Part shown: in pieces, positions 38,501-51,200 of the stretch
Layout: the number at the start of each line of letters is the position of its first letter
Position numbering within the stretch: position 1 is the stretch's first letter
Assembly: GCF_047511655.1 (NCBI RefSeq)
Contig: NC_133389.1
Location: forward strand, 158,735,973 to 158,799,972
Direction of reading: 5' to 3'
Length of the DNA stretch: 64,000 bases
Source: Castor canadensis
Taxonomy: Eukaryota; Chordata; Mammalia; Rodentia; Castoridae
Program-made: the position numbers and the translations under genes
The notes under the pieces: model-generated
The model's database searches: none
Seen by the model: the letters and a program-made list of their open reading frames with translations, nothing else
What the model was told of the DNA's origin: nothing

Positions 38501-41500
38501 ATATTCTGAAAGTAAATGAGCAATATCAGAGTGAAAAAGAAACACATTGTTTTACTAGTAGATAATCTCTGCAAGGTAAAAACAAATTAATTAGAAAAAC
38601 ACTCTTTTTAAAATTTTTAGTAGCATAAATATATTACACAAATGGTTATATGATATTTACATACATGCATATAATGTACTTTGGTCAAATTCAACCCTTC
38701 TATATTACTCTTTTTTAGTTCCTTCCTCCTCCCCCGATAGTTTCTAGTGGGTTCATTATGCTATTTTTGCTAGAAAAACACTCCTTTAAAAATTTTAAAA
38801 GAAATATCATAGCCTCCCACTTTTCTTAGAATTTTGAATCTGGGACTATATAGCCACGGTACCAAAACTTGCAAACAGAAGTTACAATTAATATGAAATA
38901 TATCTTTGCAGGAGCAGAATTTAGATTCTAAAAGTCCAGGTGTGCAAATTAAATAGTTAATAGATATCAAAACAATAGGCACATCCTTATTAAAAAGGTA
39001 ACATCTCAAGAAGAATACTATTTCTGTTTCTATCCATAAATCCTTGGTCATTGCTTACATTTCTTGTTTGTTAAGGATCTCACTATGAAGTGTAATGAAG
39101 AGGAAAAATCTCTTAGTTCAGAGGCCTTTTCCAAGGTTTCATTGACCAATTTACGCAGATCTGCAGTGCCAGATCTTTCTTCAGACCTGGGCATGAACAT
39201 CTTTAAAAAGGTGAGTAGAACTATTTATGCCTTTTTTATATTTTAGTAATTTAAAAAAATCAGTGTGGCATGAGGTCCTTTTGATTATGCTACAGTATGA
39301 GGTGGGGTGGGAAAGGGAGCCAAAGTCAGTTCTCAGGGATAACACTGGCTTATAGCATGGTCTCTAGTCCTCTGTGTGTGTGCTTGGCGTGGTGGGGTAG
39401 AGGGGTGAATGGGTGCTTCCTATGCTTAGTGTTCCACAGGGTTGTCAGGATGCTTAATCCTGATGATGTAATATAGTGGTGGACGTGGTTGTGTGGTGCC
39501 ACGATGGTTACTTTCATTGGTATGGTTAAAGTCAGTTTATCAAACACTTTGTTTAAATACTTTTCACTTAATCCAATGAGATCTTTATCCTCCCTGTTTT
39601 GCACAGAAGAAATTAACACCTAGAAAATTCTGTTAGTTTGCAAAGATTGAGCCCAAATTTAAAAGTAGGTCTTTTAGCTAACTAGGTCATACTCTTCTGA
39701 TTTTACCACCCCATTTTTCTTTACATTCAGATAACTCATCAAAAAGAAAATATGTGTAGACTCAGGTAGATGTAGTTACTTTGTTTTCACTTTTTCAAAA
39801 TTATTAGCCTTATTATGTCAATGTAGAACACAAAGCATATTATTCATTTGTCTATGAGATCAGTTTTTTTGTTAAACAACCACTTATGTCTGCCTTCATT
39901 AGTAATGCAGTAGTAGCCAGCATAGTAAAATATGCCTGCAATCTCTGCTATGAAGGAGGCAAAGATGACAGAAACATGGTTTGAGGCCAGCCCCCAGTAA
40001 AAGCAGTAAAAGCATGAACTCTACCTGAAAAATAAACTAAAGCAAAAAGGTACAGATCAAATGGTACAGCACTTACCTGGCAAGCCCAAGGTCCTGACTT
40101 CAAACTCCAGTACTGCCAAAATAAAAAATAATAATAATGATGCAGCAGTAGGCAGTGACCATCAGATTTTCAATACTGATTACACATAAGAATTTTTGAA
40201 GTGCTTTAAAAAAAATCCAAGTGCCCAGGCCTGATCCCAGACTAATTAAATCAGAATTGCTGTAGGTTAGATCTAGGCATGGGTATATTTTTAAAGCTAT
40301 CCAAATAATATCAAACTCTTAGTTACACTTGATCTTGAGCTGCTTTTAGTAGGAATAATGGGTTTGTACCAAGGCATGCTCTATTTCACCTTCTATCCTC
40401 CTTGTGAACAATGATACATAGCTAACTAGAACAATGAATCTGAATCTTGAAAAATGGAACATAAAAAAGAGATTGGGTCCAAGTAGTGACTCAGGGGTGC
40501 TATGCTCTATCCAGTGGTTGTCAAATTTCTTTGTACATCAGAGTCACCTCAAGGCTTGTTAAAACACAGATTGTTGGGCTTCCCCTTCTGAGTTTCTGGT
40601 GTGGGATGCCTGGTTTCTCACTTGCAAATCTGCATTTCTAAAAGTACCTAAATGATACTGATGCCTGCCTAGTCCAGGCACTACTTTTTGAGGAACACTA
40701 ATCTTACCCACTGAGCAGAAAGATCTATGGAATGTGTGACTTTTTGCATAGTTTCTTTTGCTCTTTTAACACATTAAGGAAACTTCTACCATTTCCTTTG
40801 CATAATGTTCAGTTACTTCCTGGAACATTTCTTATGTTTTACTACCAAACACGGAGCCTTTGGGGAAGCAAGCTATAACCATTCCTTTGTCCTGTGCCAA
40901 CCCTACATCTCTCATCATTGCAGTTCAAGAGCCGCAAAGAAGATCGAGAGAGGAAGGGCTCCATTCCATTCCACCATACAGGGAAGAGGAGGCCACGGAG
41001 AATGGGTGTGCCATTCCTGCTTCATGAGGACCACCTGGATGTGTCCCCTACCCGTAGCACATTCTCCTTTGGAAGTTTCTCTGGTCTTGGAGAAGACAGG
41101 AGAGGCATTGAAAAAGGAGGCTGGCAAACTACCATTTTAGGTATTCGCAAAGGCCTTCCAAGTAGGGCAGAGCTTGAGTGACCTATTTTGGAGTCTTGAT
41201 CTAGGGCTCCCTGGCAAATCTGGATCTTTCTTAAATAGTTCAGCCAAAAAATTTGGGCCCAAATGCCAGTTCCCCAGTACTAAAATAATGCTGTGTTTTC
41301 ACAGCCAAAGAAATGCAAATAATTGAATTAGTTACATGAGAATCTTGTATAATTATCCAAGTAATGGCCCTATTTCTTTAATCATTTGAGATGCAGAAGC
41401 ATAACTTTCTATGGTTCTTCACTCGTTAATCTAAAGACAGACTTTTACCTAACTGCTATTTAATAAAGGAAGAAGCAAAGCAAATATGAAATATTTTCCC

Positions 41501-44500
41501 CCTTTATGGGTGGCATATTAGGAAAGCTAGCTTAAAATCCGGAGCTGACAGCTAGCGGGGCACAACAGATGGCTTCTGACATTTGGTTTAGGTTGGGGCT
41601 GACCTTATCACAGGCAGTTGCATCAATCATCTTGACCTTGAGTACTCCCAAGGCAAGTTCACTTCTTACAATTTTGTCTGTGCCCCATCTTAACACTCCC
41701 TCACTCTCACTGCTATCTTTCGGAAAGATAAAAATCTCCCAGCAGAGACTCTTCCAGAAATTGAAAACTTCTTGTGGTACTCTTGTTCATCTCAGGGAAA
41801 TTGACCCGGCGAGGAAGCTCAGATGCAGCCACAGAGATGGAGAGTCTGAGTGCCAGACACTCCCACTCCCATCACACCCTGGTGAGCGACTTGCCGGACC
41901 ACTCAAACAGTCACGGGGAGAACACGGTCAAGGAAGGTGAGTCCTAGGTGGGGACCCCTGGACAGGTGTTTAAATTTATTTTCCTGTTTCTTATTCTTGT
42001 ATCATGTTCCATTTTCATTGTTCTCTGCATCCTTGTGGTTTTCAAAAAGCTTCACTTTTGCATCATATTGCTTGTTACCCATTCTTAGCGTATCTTAGCA
42101 AGAGCTATTTGACACACATTATGGATACCAGGGAGGAGAGCAAGGACAAACCATTCTAAGTTATTTTCAAAAGATATGGACTAGAGGTGTGGCTCAAGAA
42201 GTAGAGTGCCTGCCTAGCAAGCACAGACCCCTGAGTTCAAACCCCAGTACCATATAAAAAAATCACAGAGCCACAGGGCCAGAAAAGATACTGGAAAACA
42301 TTCAGATTCAGTACTGGGATCACTCTGTGATATCTCTCTGAGGGGCTTTATACCACCAGTGAGAGGAAATCACGGCCTCCCAAGTCTACCAGCTCCTTTT
42401 AAAGACAGCTTCTATTTCAGTTCGTTGCTCTATGTGGAGCAACATGTTTCTGAGTGAAGTCCTAGAAAGGCTCTTAGTCTTTACTCTTAACAGAATTATT
42501 CATTCTTTTTTATTCTTATGTTCTCCTAGGAACATAAATTGAATCCTTTACCTCTGAACTGTATTTCAAATATCCTGTGACATCTATTAATTACCACCAC
42601 ACATTTATGCTCTGTTACTTTGAACCAAAGGAGAAAATTTCTTCCTGCTTTTCCTTATATACTAGATCAAGACAAAATAGTTTAACAACTATAAACTTGT
42701 GGGACAATACTTCATTTAAATTAGTTTATATCAATATGGTCTGTCATCTAATTGTAGGTAAAATCTACCAATTACGGTCAACTAAACTAAGTTAATGTTA
42801 GACCTAAGTGAACTCCTAGCTCTGCCTTACGAGAGCTAGTTGCAATTTGATTTTTCTATAACCATCATTATTTGTCATATATATTATATGACCTTGCAGC
42901 TTCTGCAGTTCCATGGAGGTTGAGACTAGCTTTGAAGCTATAAATCAGATAACTATGAACTCCGACTACTATTGTAGCCATGATTTAAATAATTGCATAG
43001 CTGTCTAACTGATGTAGCAGGTTCATTTGAGGAAGACTAAGACATTACTTTCATTTTATCAGTGCGATCTCAGATCTCCACCATCACCGTTGCAACCTTC
43101 AATACCACATTGGCATCATTCAACGTAGGCTACGCAGACTTTTTCAGTGAGCATATGAGGAAGCTCTGCAACCAGGTGCCTATCCCAGAGATGCCACATG
43201 AGCCTCTGGCATGTGCGAACCTGCCTCGAAGCCTCACTGACTCCTGCATAAACTACAGCTACCTGGAAGACACAGAACATATTGATGGCACCAACAACTT
43301 TGTTCACAAGAATGGCATGCTTGACCTCTCTGTAAGGAGTGAGAAATTTTCGTATGAGGGTCTAATTTTTTACAGGATTGGGGAAAATGAGTCTATAGAT
43401 TTTTAGAAGTATTGGAGTTTAAAATAAAGAAACTGCATTTTCATTCACAATTGTGTCAACTATCATAGGCATCTTTTGTTTTTCTTCCAACTATAACATT
43501 AGATTAAATGTGAACTCAGCCAAAAATGTTAGTGTTTGCTAAGTTTCCTTTTCTCCAGAATGAATGCAAGAAGTTCATTTATTTTCTTTTGTTATATAAG
43601 CAACAAGACTACAAACCTCCTGGGTAGCCAGAAAAAATGAATAGAAGTCCTTAAAAGAGTCAAGCTTACATTTTCAAGAATGCCTGTCTTGAGTATAGCT
43701 ATTAGCAAATGAAAGGGTTGTTATATTTTACAATTATATTTCACCAACATTTTTATTGCACATTAAGGACCAGACTCAGCAAATCATTTAAGATATTAAA
43801 ATTAATAAAGGGTTGTAATTTAAGCATGCAAATATTATACATTTAAAATTGAAGGGTGAATAATGATACAATCATGAATGAGCAAATGTTCCTCTATTAT
43901 AGGCATAAGGAAATCTTTGTTCTTTATTCATTATCTGTATAAATTGAAAGGCACAAGATTAAAATACTTTGATTTAAAAAATCTGTTGAACAAGTATCCA
44001 TTTGGACAAATAATTACTCTTGCATTAATTCACTGTGCCTCATTATCCCATTAACTGTCTGTATCATGGAAAGTTTTAGGAGACTTAGGTGAGATAATAC
44101 ATGTTTTCAACTCTATATTAAGTATATATATAATGCTCCAATGCAACTTAGATAAGAAAATCTGAAAATTGCTGGATTATTTGTACCCAAGTGCATAGCA
44201 CAGTCTAAGGAAATATATTAAGCAGAATAAACAATTCTAGTTAGGAAGAGGGAGTGCAGGTAACTTCATCATTTTGTGTTTATATTTGTCTTCTGCAGGT
44301 GGTTCTGAAAGCTGTTTATCTTGTTCTTAACCATGACATCAGCTCTCGCATCTGTGATGTGGCACTAAACATTGTAGAATGCTTGCTCCAACTTGGTGTA
44401 GTGCCCTGTGTAGAAAAGAATAGAAAGAAGAGTGAAAACAAGGAAAATGTGACTGTGGAAAAGAGACCAAGCGAGGGAACTTTCCAGTTCAAAGCGGTAT

Positions 44501-47500
44501 CTGGAAGTTCCAGCTGTGGATTTGGGGGCCCTTCAGTTTGTGGAGCTGGAGATGGTGGAGGAGAAGAAGGAGGAGGTGGAGATGGAGGAGGTGGAGGAGG
44601 TGATGGAGGAGGAGGAGGTGGAGGAGGTGGAGGTGGCCCTTATGAGAAGAATGATAAGAACCAAGAGAAGGTATGACTGAGTCACCTTCAGTGTCCTCAT
44701 GTACTGTTGTGCCAAATTTCTTTCCAATGTTTGCTTGCCAGCATTTTATTGACTTGGACAGCAACTAGCTATAGAGCAAGAAAGTAAGGAGTATAGAAAT
44801 CTCTTCATTAGGTTCTCAGCATGAAAAAGAAACAGATGAGACTGTATTCTAAATCTAAAACCCATTGTCATCCATGTTAGAACTTTCTCTCATCATGTTA
44901 TTTGTGCAGGAGAACATCTCAGATACCCTACATTACTATAGTTCTTAGTCTTCCACTAAGGATAGCCTTTTCTTTTTCAAGATTTTCAGTGTCTAGTCTA
45001 ATTGAGTAGTATCTTAGTCTACTCAGGTTGCCATAACAAAATAGTGTAGGCTAAGTGGCTTAAAAAACAGAAATTTCTTTCTTTTAAAGGGGAGGAAATA
45101 ATTTTTTATTATTGTTGTACTGGAGGTACATTGTGACCTTTTATGAAATTCTTAAAATATGTCATAGTTGAATTCACCCCTCCATCATTCTCCTTTATCC
45201 ACCCCTTCCTCCCATTCCTGGAATAGTTTCAACAGGTCTCATTTTTCAATTTGCATACATGAGCACATAATATCTCCACCATATTCATCCCCTATACCCT
45301 TTCCTTATATCCTACCCCTAGAAATTTATTTCTTAAAGTTTTAGAAAGTACTTGGCTAAGATGCCAGCAGGCGGATTTCATTCTGAGGCCTCTTCTCTTA
45401 GCCTATAGATGACTACCGTCATATGACCTCTTTTGTCTCATGAGATGGAGACAGAAATAGAGAGAACAGAGACTAAGAAATCTTGTATCTCTTGTATGAG
45501 ACTATTCCTATTGGACATGGGCAAAACTATCTGACCTCCTGAAGGCTCATCTTAAATACCATCAGAATGACAAGCCTACAACATATGAAGACTTCCAGTC
45601 TATAACAAGTAGTATATTTTTCTTCAGCTAAAGTTCTTCTTGATTTGGGTAACACAGATTTGTCACCAACTTTAACCACAGTTAAGGATTAAGTAAAGGA
45701 AGAATTTTGCTTGATTAGTTGGGTGGTTGATTTGGCCTTGGTTTGGTGTGGAAATAGCACAGTCCTCTCATGGCTCAATGTGTCACGTCCCTTATTATTA
45801 ATTGTTCCTTAATCTTATTCCTTCTGCATTAGCAAACACTTGAATTTCCCTCCCTCTGCATAAGATTGTGCCTTAGAAGAATTTCTCTTCTTTAATTTGA
45901 GTTTTAAATGAAAATTACCACAACTTAATTTCACATAACATACACTGATTCAACTTGAAGTTTTAGCTGGAAAATGCTAAGAAATTGAAATCAACAAGAG
46001 ATTTAAATCTCTTACTGGTAACAACCTACATATCATGTCATTTACAAGTTAAGATTACAATGTACACAGTTCTATCATCAACATACACTATATAAGCTAT
46101 AAATTTTCCCATTTTATAGGGTGTAAAGTTATTACATCTGTAAAAGGTTACAGAACTTTCCCTTTTGAATTCTATTCTATCTCTACCATTGGTGCATACT
46201 TAATGTGCATTTATCATATGTATTTCTTCATCTTGTGGTTTATTGTATCTTCCTGATATTCATGAACTTTGATCCAAATTCCCATTCCAATATTCTTGGA
46301 TTTCTTAGCCTTTCTTTAGAATTTTCCTCTCTTGTCTTTTTTTTAATTGTTTTATTATTCATATGTGCATACAAGGCTTGGGTCATTTCTCCCCCCTGCC
46401 TCCACCCCCTCCCTTACCACCCACTCCACCCCCTCCCTCTCCCCCCCCACCCCGCAATACCTGGCAGAAACTATTTTGCCCTTATCTCTAATTTTGTTGA
46501 AGAGAGAGTGTAAGCAATAATAGGAAGGAACAAGGGTTTTTGCTGGTTGAGATAAGGTTAGCTATACAGGGAGTTGACTCACATTAATTTCCTGTGCATG
46601 TGTGTTAACTTCTAAGTTAATTCTTTTTGATCTAACCTTTTCTCTAGTTCCTGGTCCCCTTCTCCTATTGGCCTCAGTTGCTTTTAAGGTATCTGCTTTA
46701 GTTTCTCTGCGTTAAGGGCAAAACAAAATTTGCTAGCTAAATTTTTAGGTGTCTTACCTATCCTCACCCCTCCCTTGTATGCTAAAGCTTTTATCATGTG
46801 CTCAAAGTCCAATCCCCTTGTTGTGTTTGCCCTTGATCTAATGTCCACATATGAGGGAGAACATACGATTTTTGGTCTTTTGGGCCAGGCTGACCTCACT
46901 CAGAATGATGTTCTCCAATTCCATCCATTTACCAGCGAATGATAACATTTCGATCTTCTTCATGGCCGCATAAAATTCCATTGTGTATAGATACCACATT
47001 TTCTTGATCCATTCATCAGTAGTGGGGCATCTTGGCTGTTTCCATAACTTGGCTATTGTGAAAGTGCCACAATAAACATGGGTGTGCAGGTGCCTCTGGA
47101 GTAACCTGTGTCACAGTCTTTTGGGTATATCCCCAAGAGTGGTATTGCTGGATCAAATGGTAGATCAATGTTTAGCTTTTTAAGTAGCCTCCAAATTTTT
47201 TTCCAGAGTGGTTGTACAAGTTTACATTCCCACCAACAGTGTAAGAGGGTTCCTTTTTCCCCACATCCTCTTCAACACCTGTTGTTGATGGTGTTGCTAA
47301 TAATGGCTATTCTAACAGGGGTGAGGTGGAATCTTAGTGTGGTTTTAATTTGCATTTCCTTTATTGCTAGAGATGGTGAGCATTTTTTCATGTGCTTTTT
47401 GGCCATTTGAATTTCTTCTTTTGAGAAAGTTCTGTTTAGTTCACTTGCCCATTTCTTTATTGGTTCATTAGTTTTGGGAGAATTTAGTTTTTTAAGTTCC

Positions 47501-48247
47501 TTATATATTCTGGTTATCAGTCCTTTGTCTGATGTGTAGCTGGCAAATATTTTCTCCCACTCTGTGGGTGTTCTCTTCAGTTTAGAGACCATTTCTTTTG
47601 ATGAACAGAAGCTTTTTAGTTTTATGAGGTCCTATTTATCTATGCTATCTCTTAGTTGCTGTGCTGCTGGGGTTTCGTTGAGAAAGTTCTTACCTATACC
47701 TACTAACTCCAGTGTTTTTCCTACTCTTTCCTGTATCAACTTTAGAGTTTGTGGTCTGATATTAAGATCCTTGATCCATTTTGAGTTAATATTGGTATAG
47801 GGTGATATACATTGGTCTAGTTTCAGTTTTTTGCAGACTGCTAACCAGTTTTCCCAGCAGTTTTTGTTGAAGAAGCTTCCTCTCCTGTTGTAATAATACA
47901 TAGTATGTAGATATTATCCTAGATACTTTACCTCGACACTAGAAATGTTATTTTGATCAAAATTAATTACTTTTAATCAATGTGGGATGTCTTAAGGTCA
48001 GATTGTGTGATCTCCAAAATAGCACCAAGATGTAAATGTTTTGTAGCTATTTCTCAAAATAATATTCTTTTCGTACAAATAATTTATGTAATGAAAACTG
48101 ATGATAGGTCAAGTGCCTGTGTTTGTGATTCATAAAGGTCTTTTCTGCCCTACAGCAGTAATTCCTATCTGGTGGTATTTTCAGAAGCCTACTGATGAAG
48201 GAAGATTCTAAGAAAATCTATTTGCCTTCACCACTGACCATTCTCTC

Positions 48248-48295
<48 letters not shown>

Positions 48296-51200
48296 CATAG
48301 CAGGTTTTTAGTTTGTTTGTTTACAGTACTAGGGCTTTGGGCTTGCTAGACTCTACCTCTTGAGTCACACCTCTAGTCCTCTAGGTAGCAGTTCTGATAG
48401 TCAATGATATAAAGTATGTCGTCTAAGAAAATAGTTCATATTCTTTACCACCAGAGGATGTTCAGAAAACATAAATGCCTTTCTTTTAGTTCATTAATAG
48501 ATTTAAGAAAAGTGAGTTTGTTTGTTGAGCTCTTGACAATTCTATTTCCCAAAAATTGCAGATGATTGCCATAAAACATATAAATTATATTTAATCTTAT
48601 AATAGAATCATAGTTCTATAAGGAGCTCAGTGTCAATGTCAACAAACTTCTCTTTGTTTCTCGATCATCTGTATTAGGATGAGGGTACACCTGTAAGCAA
48701 CCATAGGCTTGCTCTTACCATGCTTATCAAAATAGTGAAGTCTCTGGGATGTGCCTATGGTTGCGGAGAAGGACACCGAGGGCTCTCTGGAGATCGTCTG
48801 AGACACCAGGTATTCCGAGAGAATGTAAGAGAATTAAAGTAGATTCCATTTCCTCTCCCTCTTCCCTCCCTCCAGTTGAGAAATGAGTCCTTTGACAATG
48901 AGGGTCAGTGTCTCCTGAAATATATTATATTTCATAGGGCAATTAATGCTCTCTTGGAGTGGGAGATGGACCACAAGATATCTCAAGAGATCTAAAACTC
49001 AGACTTAGGAAAGTTTGATTGGGAAAACCCATCTGCCTTTTGCCTATAGTAGTCCAACAACCTGTTGGTAAAAGGATGTATAATTGGGGTTGAAAGAACA
49101 TTGAATTGCAGTTTGAAAAAAATTTGCACTGATGAATAAATACATTTAGCAAGCTTCTGATGGCCTGTGACAAATGATTTCTTAATCATCTGTCTGGGTA
49201 CTATAGAAATATTTTGCATTACAGCAAGGGATCAAAGTTTAGAACTTAGTTTGTTTTTCTTCTTAGATATGGAAAATGGCCCTTATTGGGACAAAACAGG
49301 ACTATAAAAGTAGCCAGTCATTTCTGACTGCTTTGCTTGAGAATGACCCTCAACTTCTAGATATTTGAGATCATGTTCCTTTAAACTGTGTGAAACTTGA
49401 AACTCTGCTCTTGTGCTTTCCAAGCACTTTTGTAATGGAACATTGCATTTTCAAAATGCCTCCAATGTCTGCTATTTCTCCATTCTGACTTAAGCAGTAA
49501 CTTGCCTCTAGCAACCCTGAGCTAGGACAGTTGCCTCATGTATATGTTTGAATTAAAATTATAAGAAAATATTCTTTTAAAAGTAAGAATTCAATGTAAA
49601 TTTGAGACCAAGAAATCCTTTGGTATATCTATCTCAGCAGAGTTTTAGGATCATGTCAAAATCTGATGCTATCCCATTTTTCCTTGGTGTTTAGGTTTTG
49701 TCATGAAATGTTCACACAGTGTTAGCATGCTTCTTGCCTAACATATCATCTACCATCTATCTGTTCTTCCATCTGTGTTTTCTATTCTGTTAAATTGTGT
49801 TGTTTTAGTTTATAATCTGTATACAGAGGGTTATATTCTCCATAATTAACTTCGAAGTCCTGAAAGTCAAACATTTTGAGCAAGATTTAGATTTTGAGAC
49901 CAAAAATAAAGTCAAGATAACAAATAGCAAGACAGTAAGTAGAGAGCCTATGTTGCCTCCATCTTTGCACAAATGTACATGAATTTTGAACTTCAATTTT
50001 TAATTCTGTCGCATATGAATAAAAGCCTGCATAACTAAATAAAACACCTCACTCTTCTTGCCAAAGACCAATTTCATGAAATGAAGGTGCTAAAACTATA
50101 AGAAGTGTCATGCTCTAGCTTGAGGTATGAATTGACTCTGACAACCATATCTTGTCTTTCTGGACTTACAGAAATCAGGGCTGGTTGAATCAAAAAAGAG
50201 CCCATTGTTATGCTTGTATACCATGGTTTCCTCCCCAAACATACTTTATGCTTCTCTGAGTCATCCAGCCGGTTTTTCTACTGTCTCCTTAGCTTAATTT
50301 ATGAGCCAATTCCTTTATTATCTTGTAAGCCTGCTATATTCATTATAGAGATTGTACATGCCTATCCATATTCAACAAACACATTAAATACACACTTGAA
50401 AAAAAATCCCCTCCTGAGGAAACATCTAGTTCAAAAAGCTAGATATTTCCAGATTTCTCTACCATTAGGTTTTCCCATGTCACTTAACATTTTAAAAGTT
50501 AAGAATATTTCCTATCTTTACAAGTTCATGTCCTTCATAGTATTTTTGTGTCTTGTTTTAGAACTAAAAGATTGCTGTAATGATACTCATTAAAGTGCCT
50601 AGTGGTTCTATTACATAATTCCTAATATTTCTTGGATTGCTAATCTAATTCTTAGCTGATAGTCCCAATTTATTGAAAAAGAATTCATTTTTAAATGGTT
50701 CTACAGCTCTTAAAGAAATTTAGAATATTCATTTAGAAGCAAAATATTTAAAATTTGAGGATTTTTTTTCTTTACTATTTTTATTAATAGTATCAAAGGC
50801 TGGGATCCTTACTCTTTCTTAAACTTTCCATTGAAGTCAAACAGAGCTCAAACTTTCCAAGAAATCAAGCTATCTTATACCCTGCAAAGACCAGATTTGA
50901 AACTATTCTTTTTTGTTCTATTTTATAGAAAATACGGAATAATTTGTATTTCAGGATTTTCCAACCCAAGACTTTAAAAGTGCTTGGTAAATATTACAAT
51001 GAAGATCTTCACAAATTCTTTGTGGAATGATAATTGAATTCATGCAAAACATAGTTTACCCAAGTGTTTTGTAAATGTTTTTATAAGCAACATGTATTTT
51101 ACTAAAAAATAATAAATGATCTTGCCTAAGATCTGACAGCTAATAAGCTCTCTGGGAAGAAAAATACCTAATTTCTAGTCTTCTCAGACATAGTAAAGGA

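Noticed and set aside
47272..47901. Minus-strand ORFs as a host gene
   Set aside because: They are fragments of L1 ORF2 in a 5'-truncated copy.
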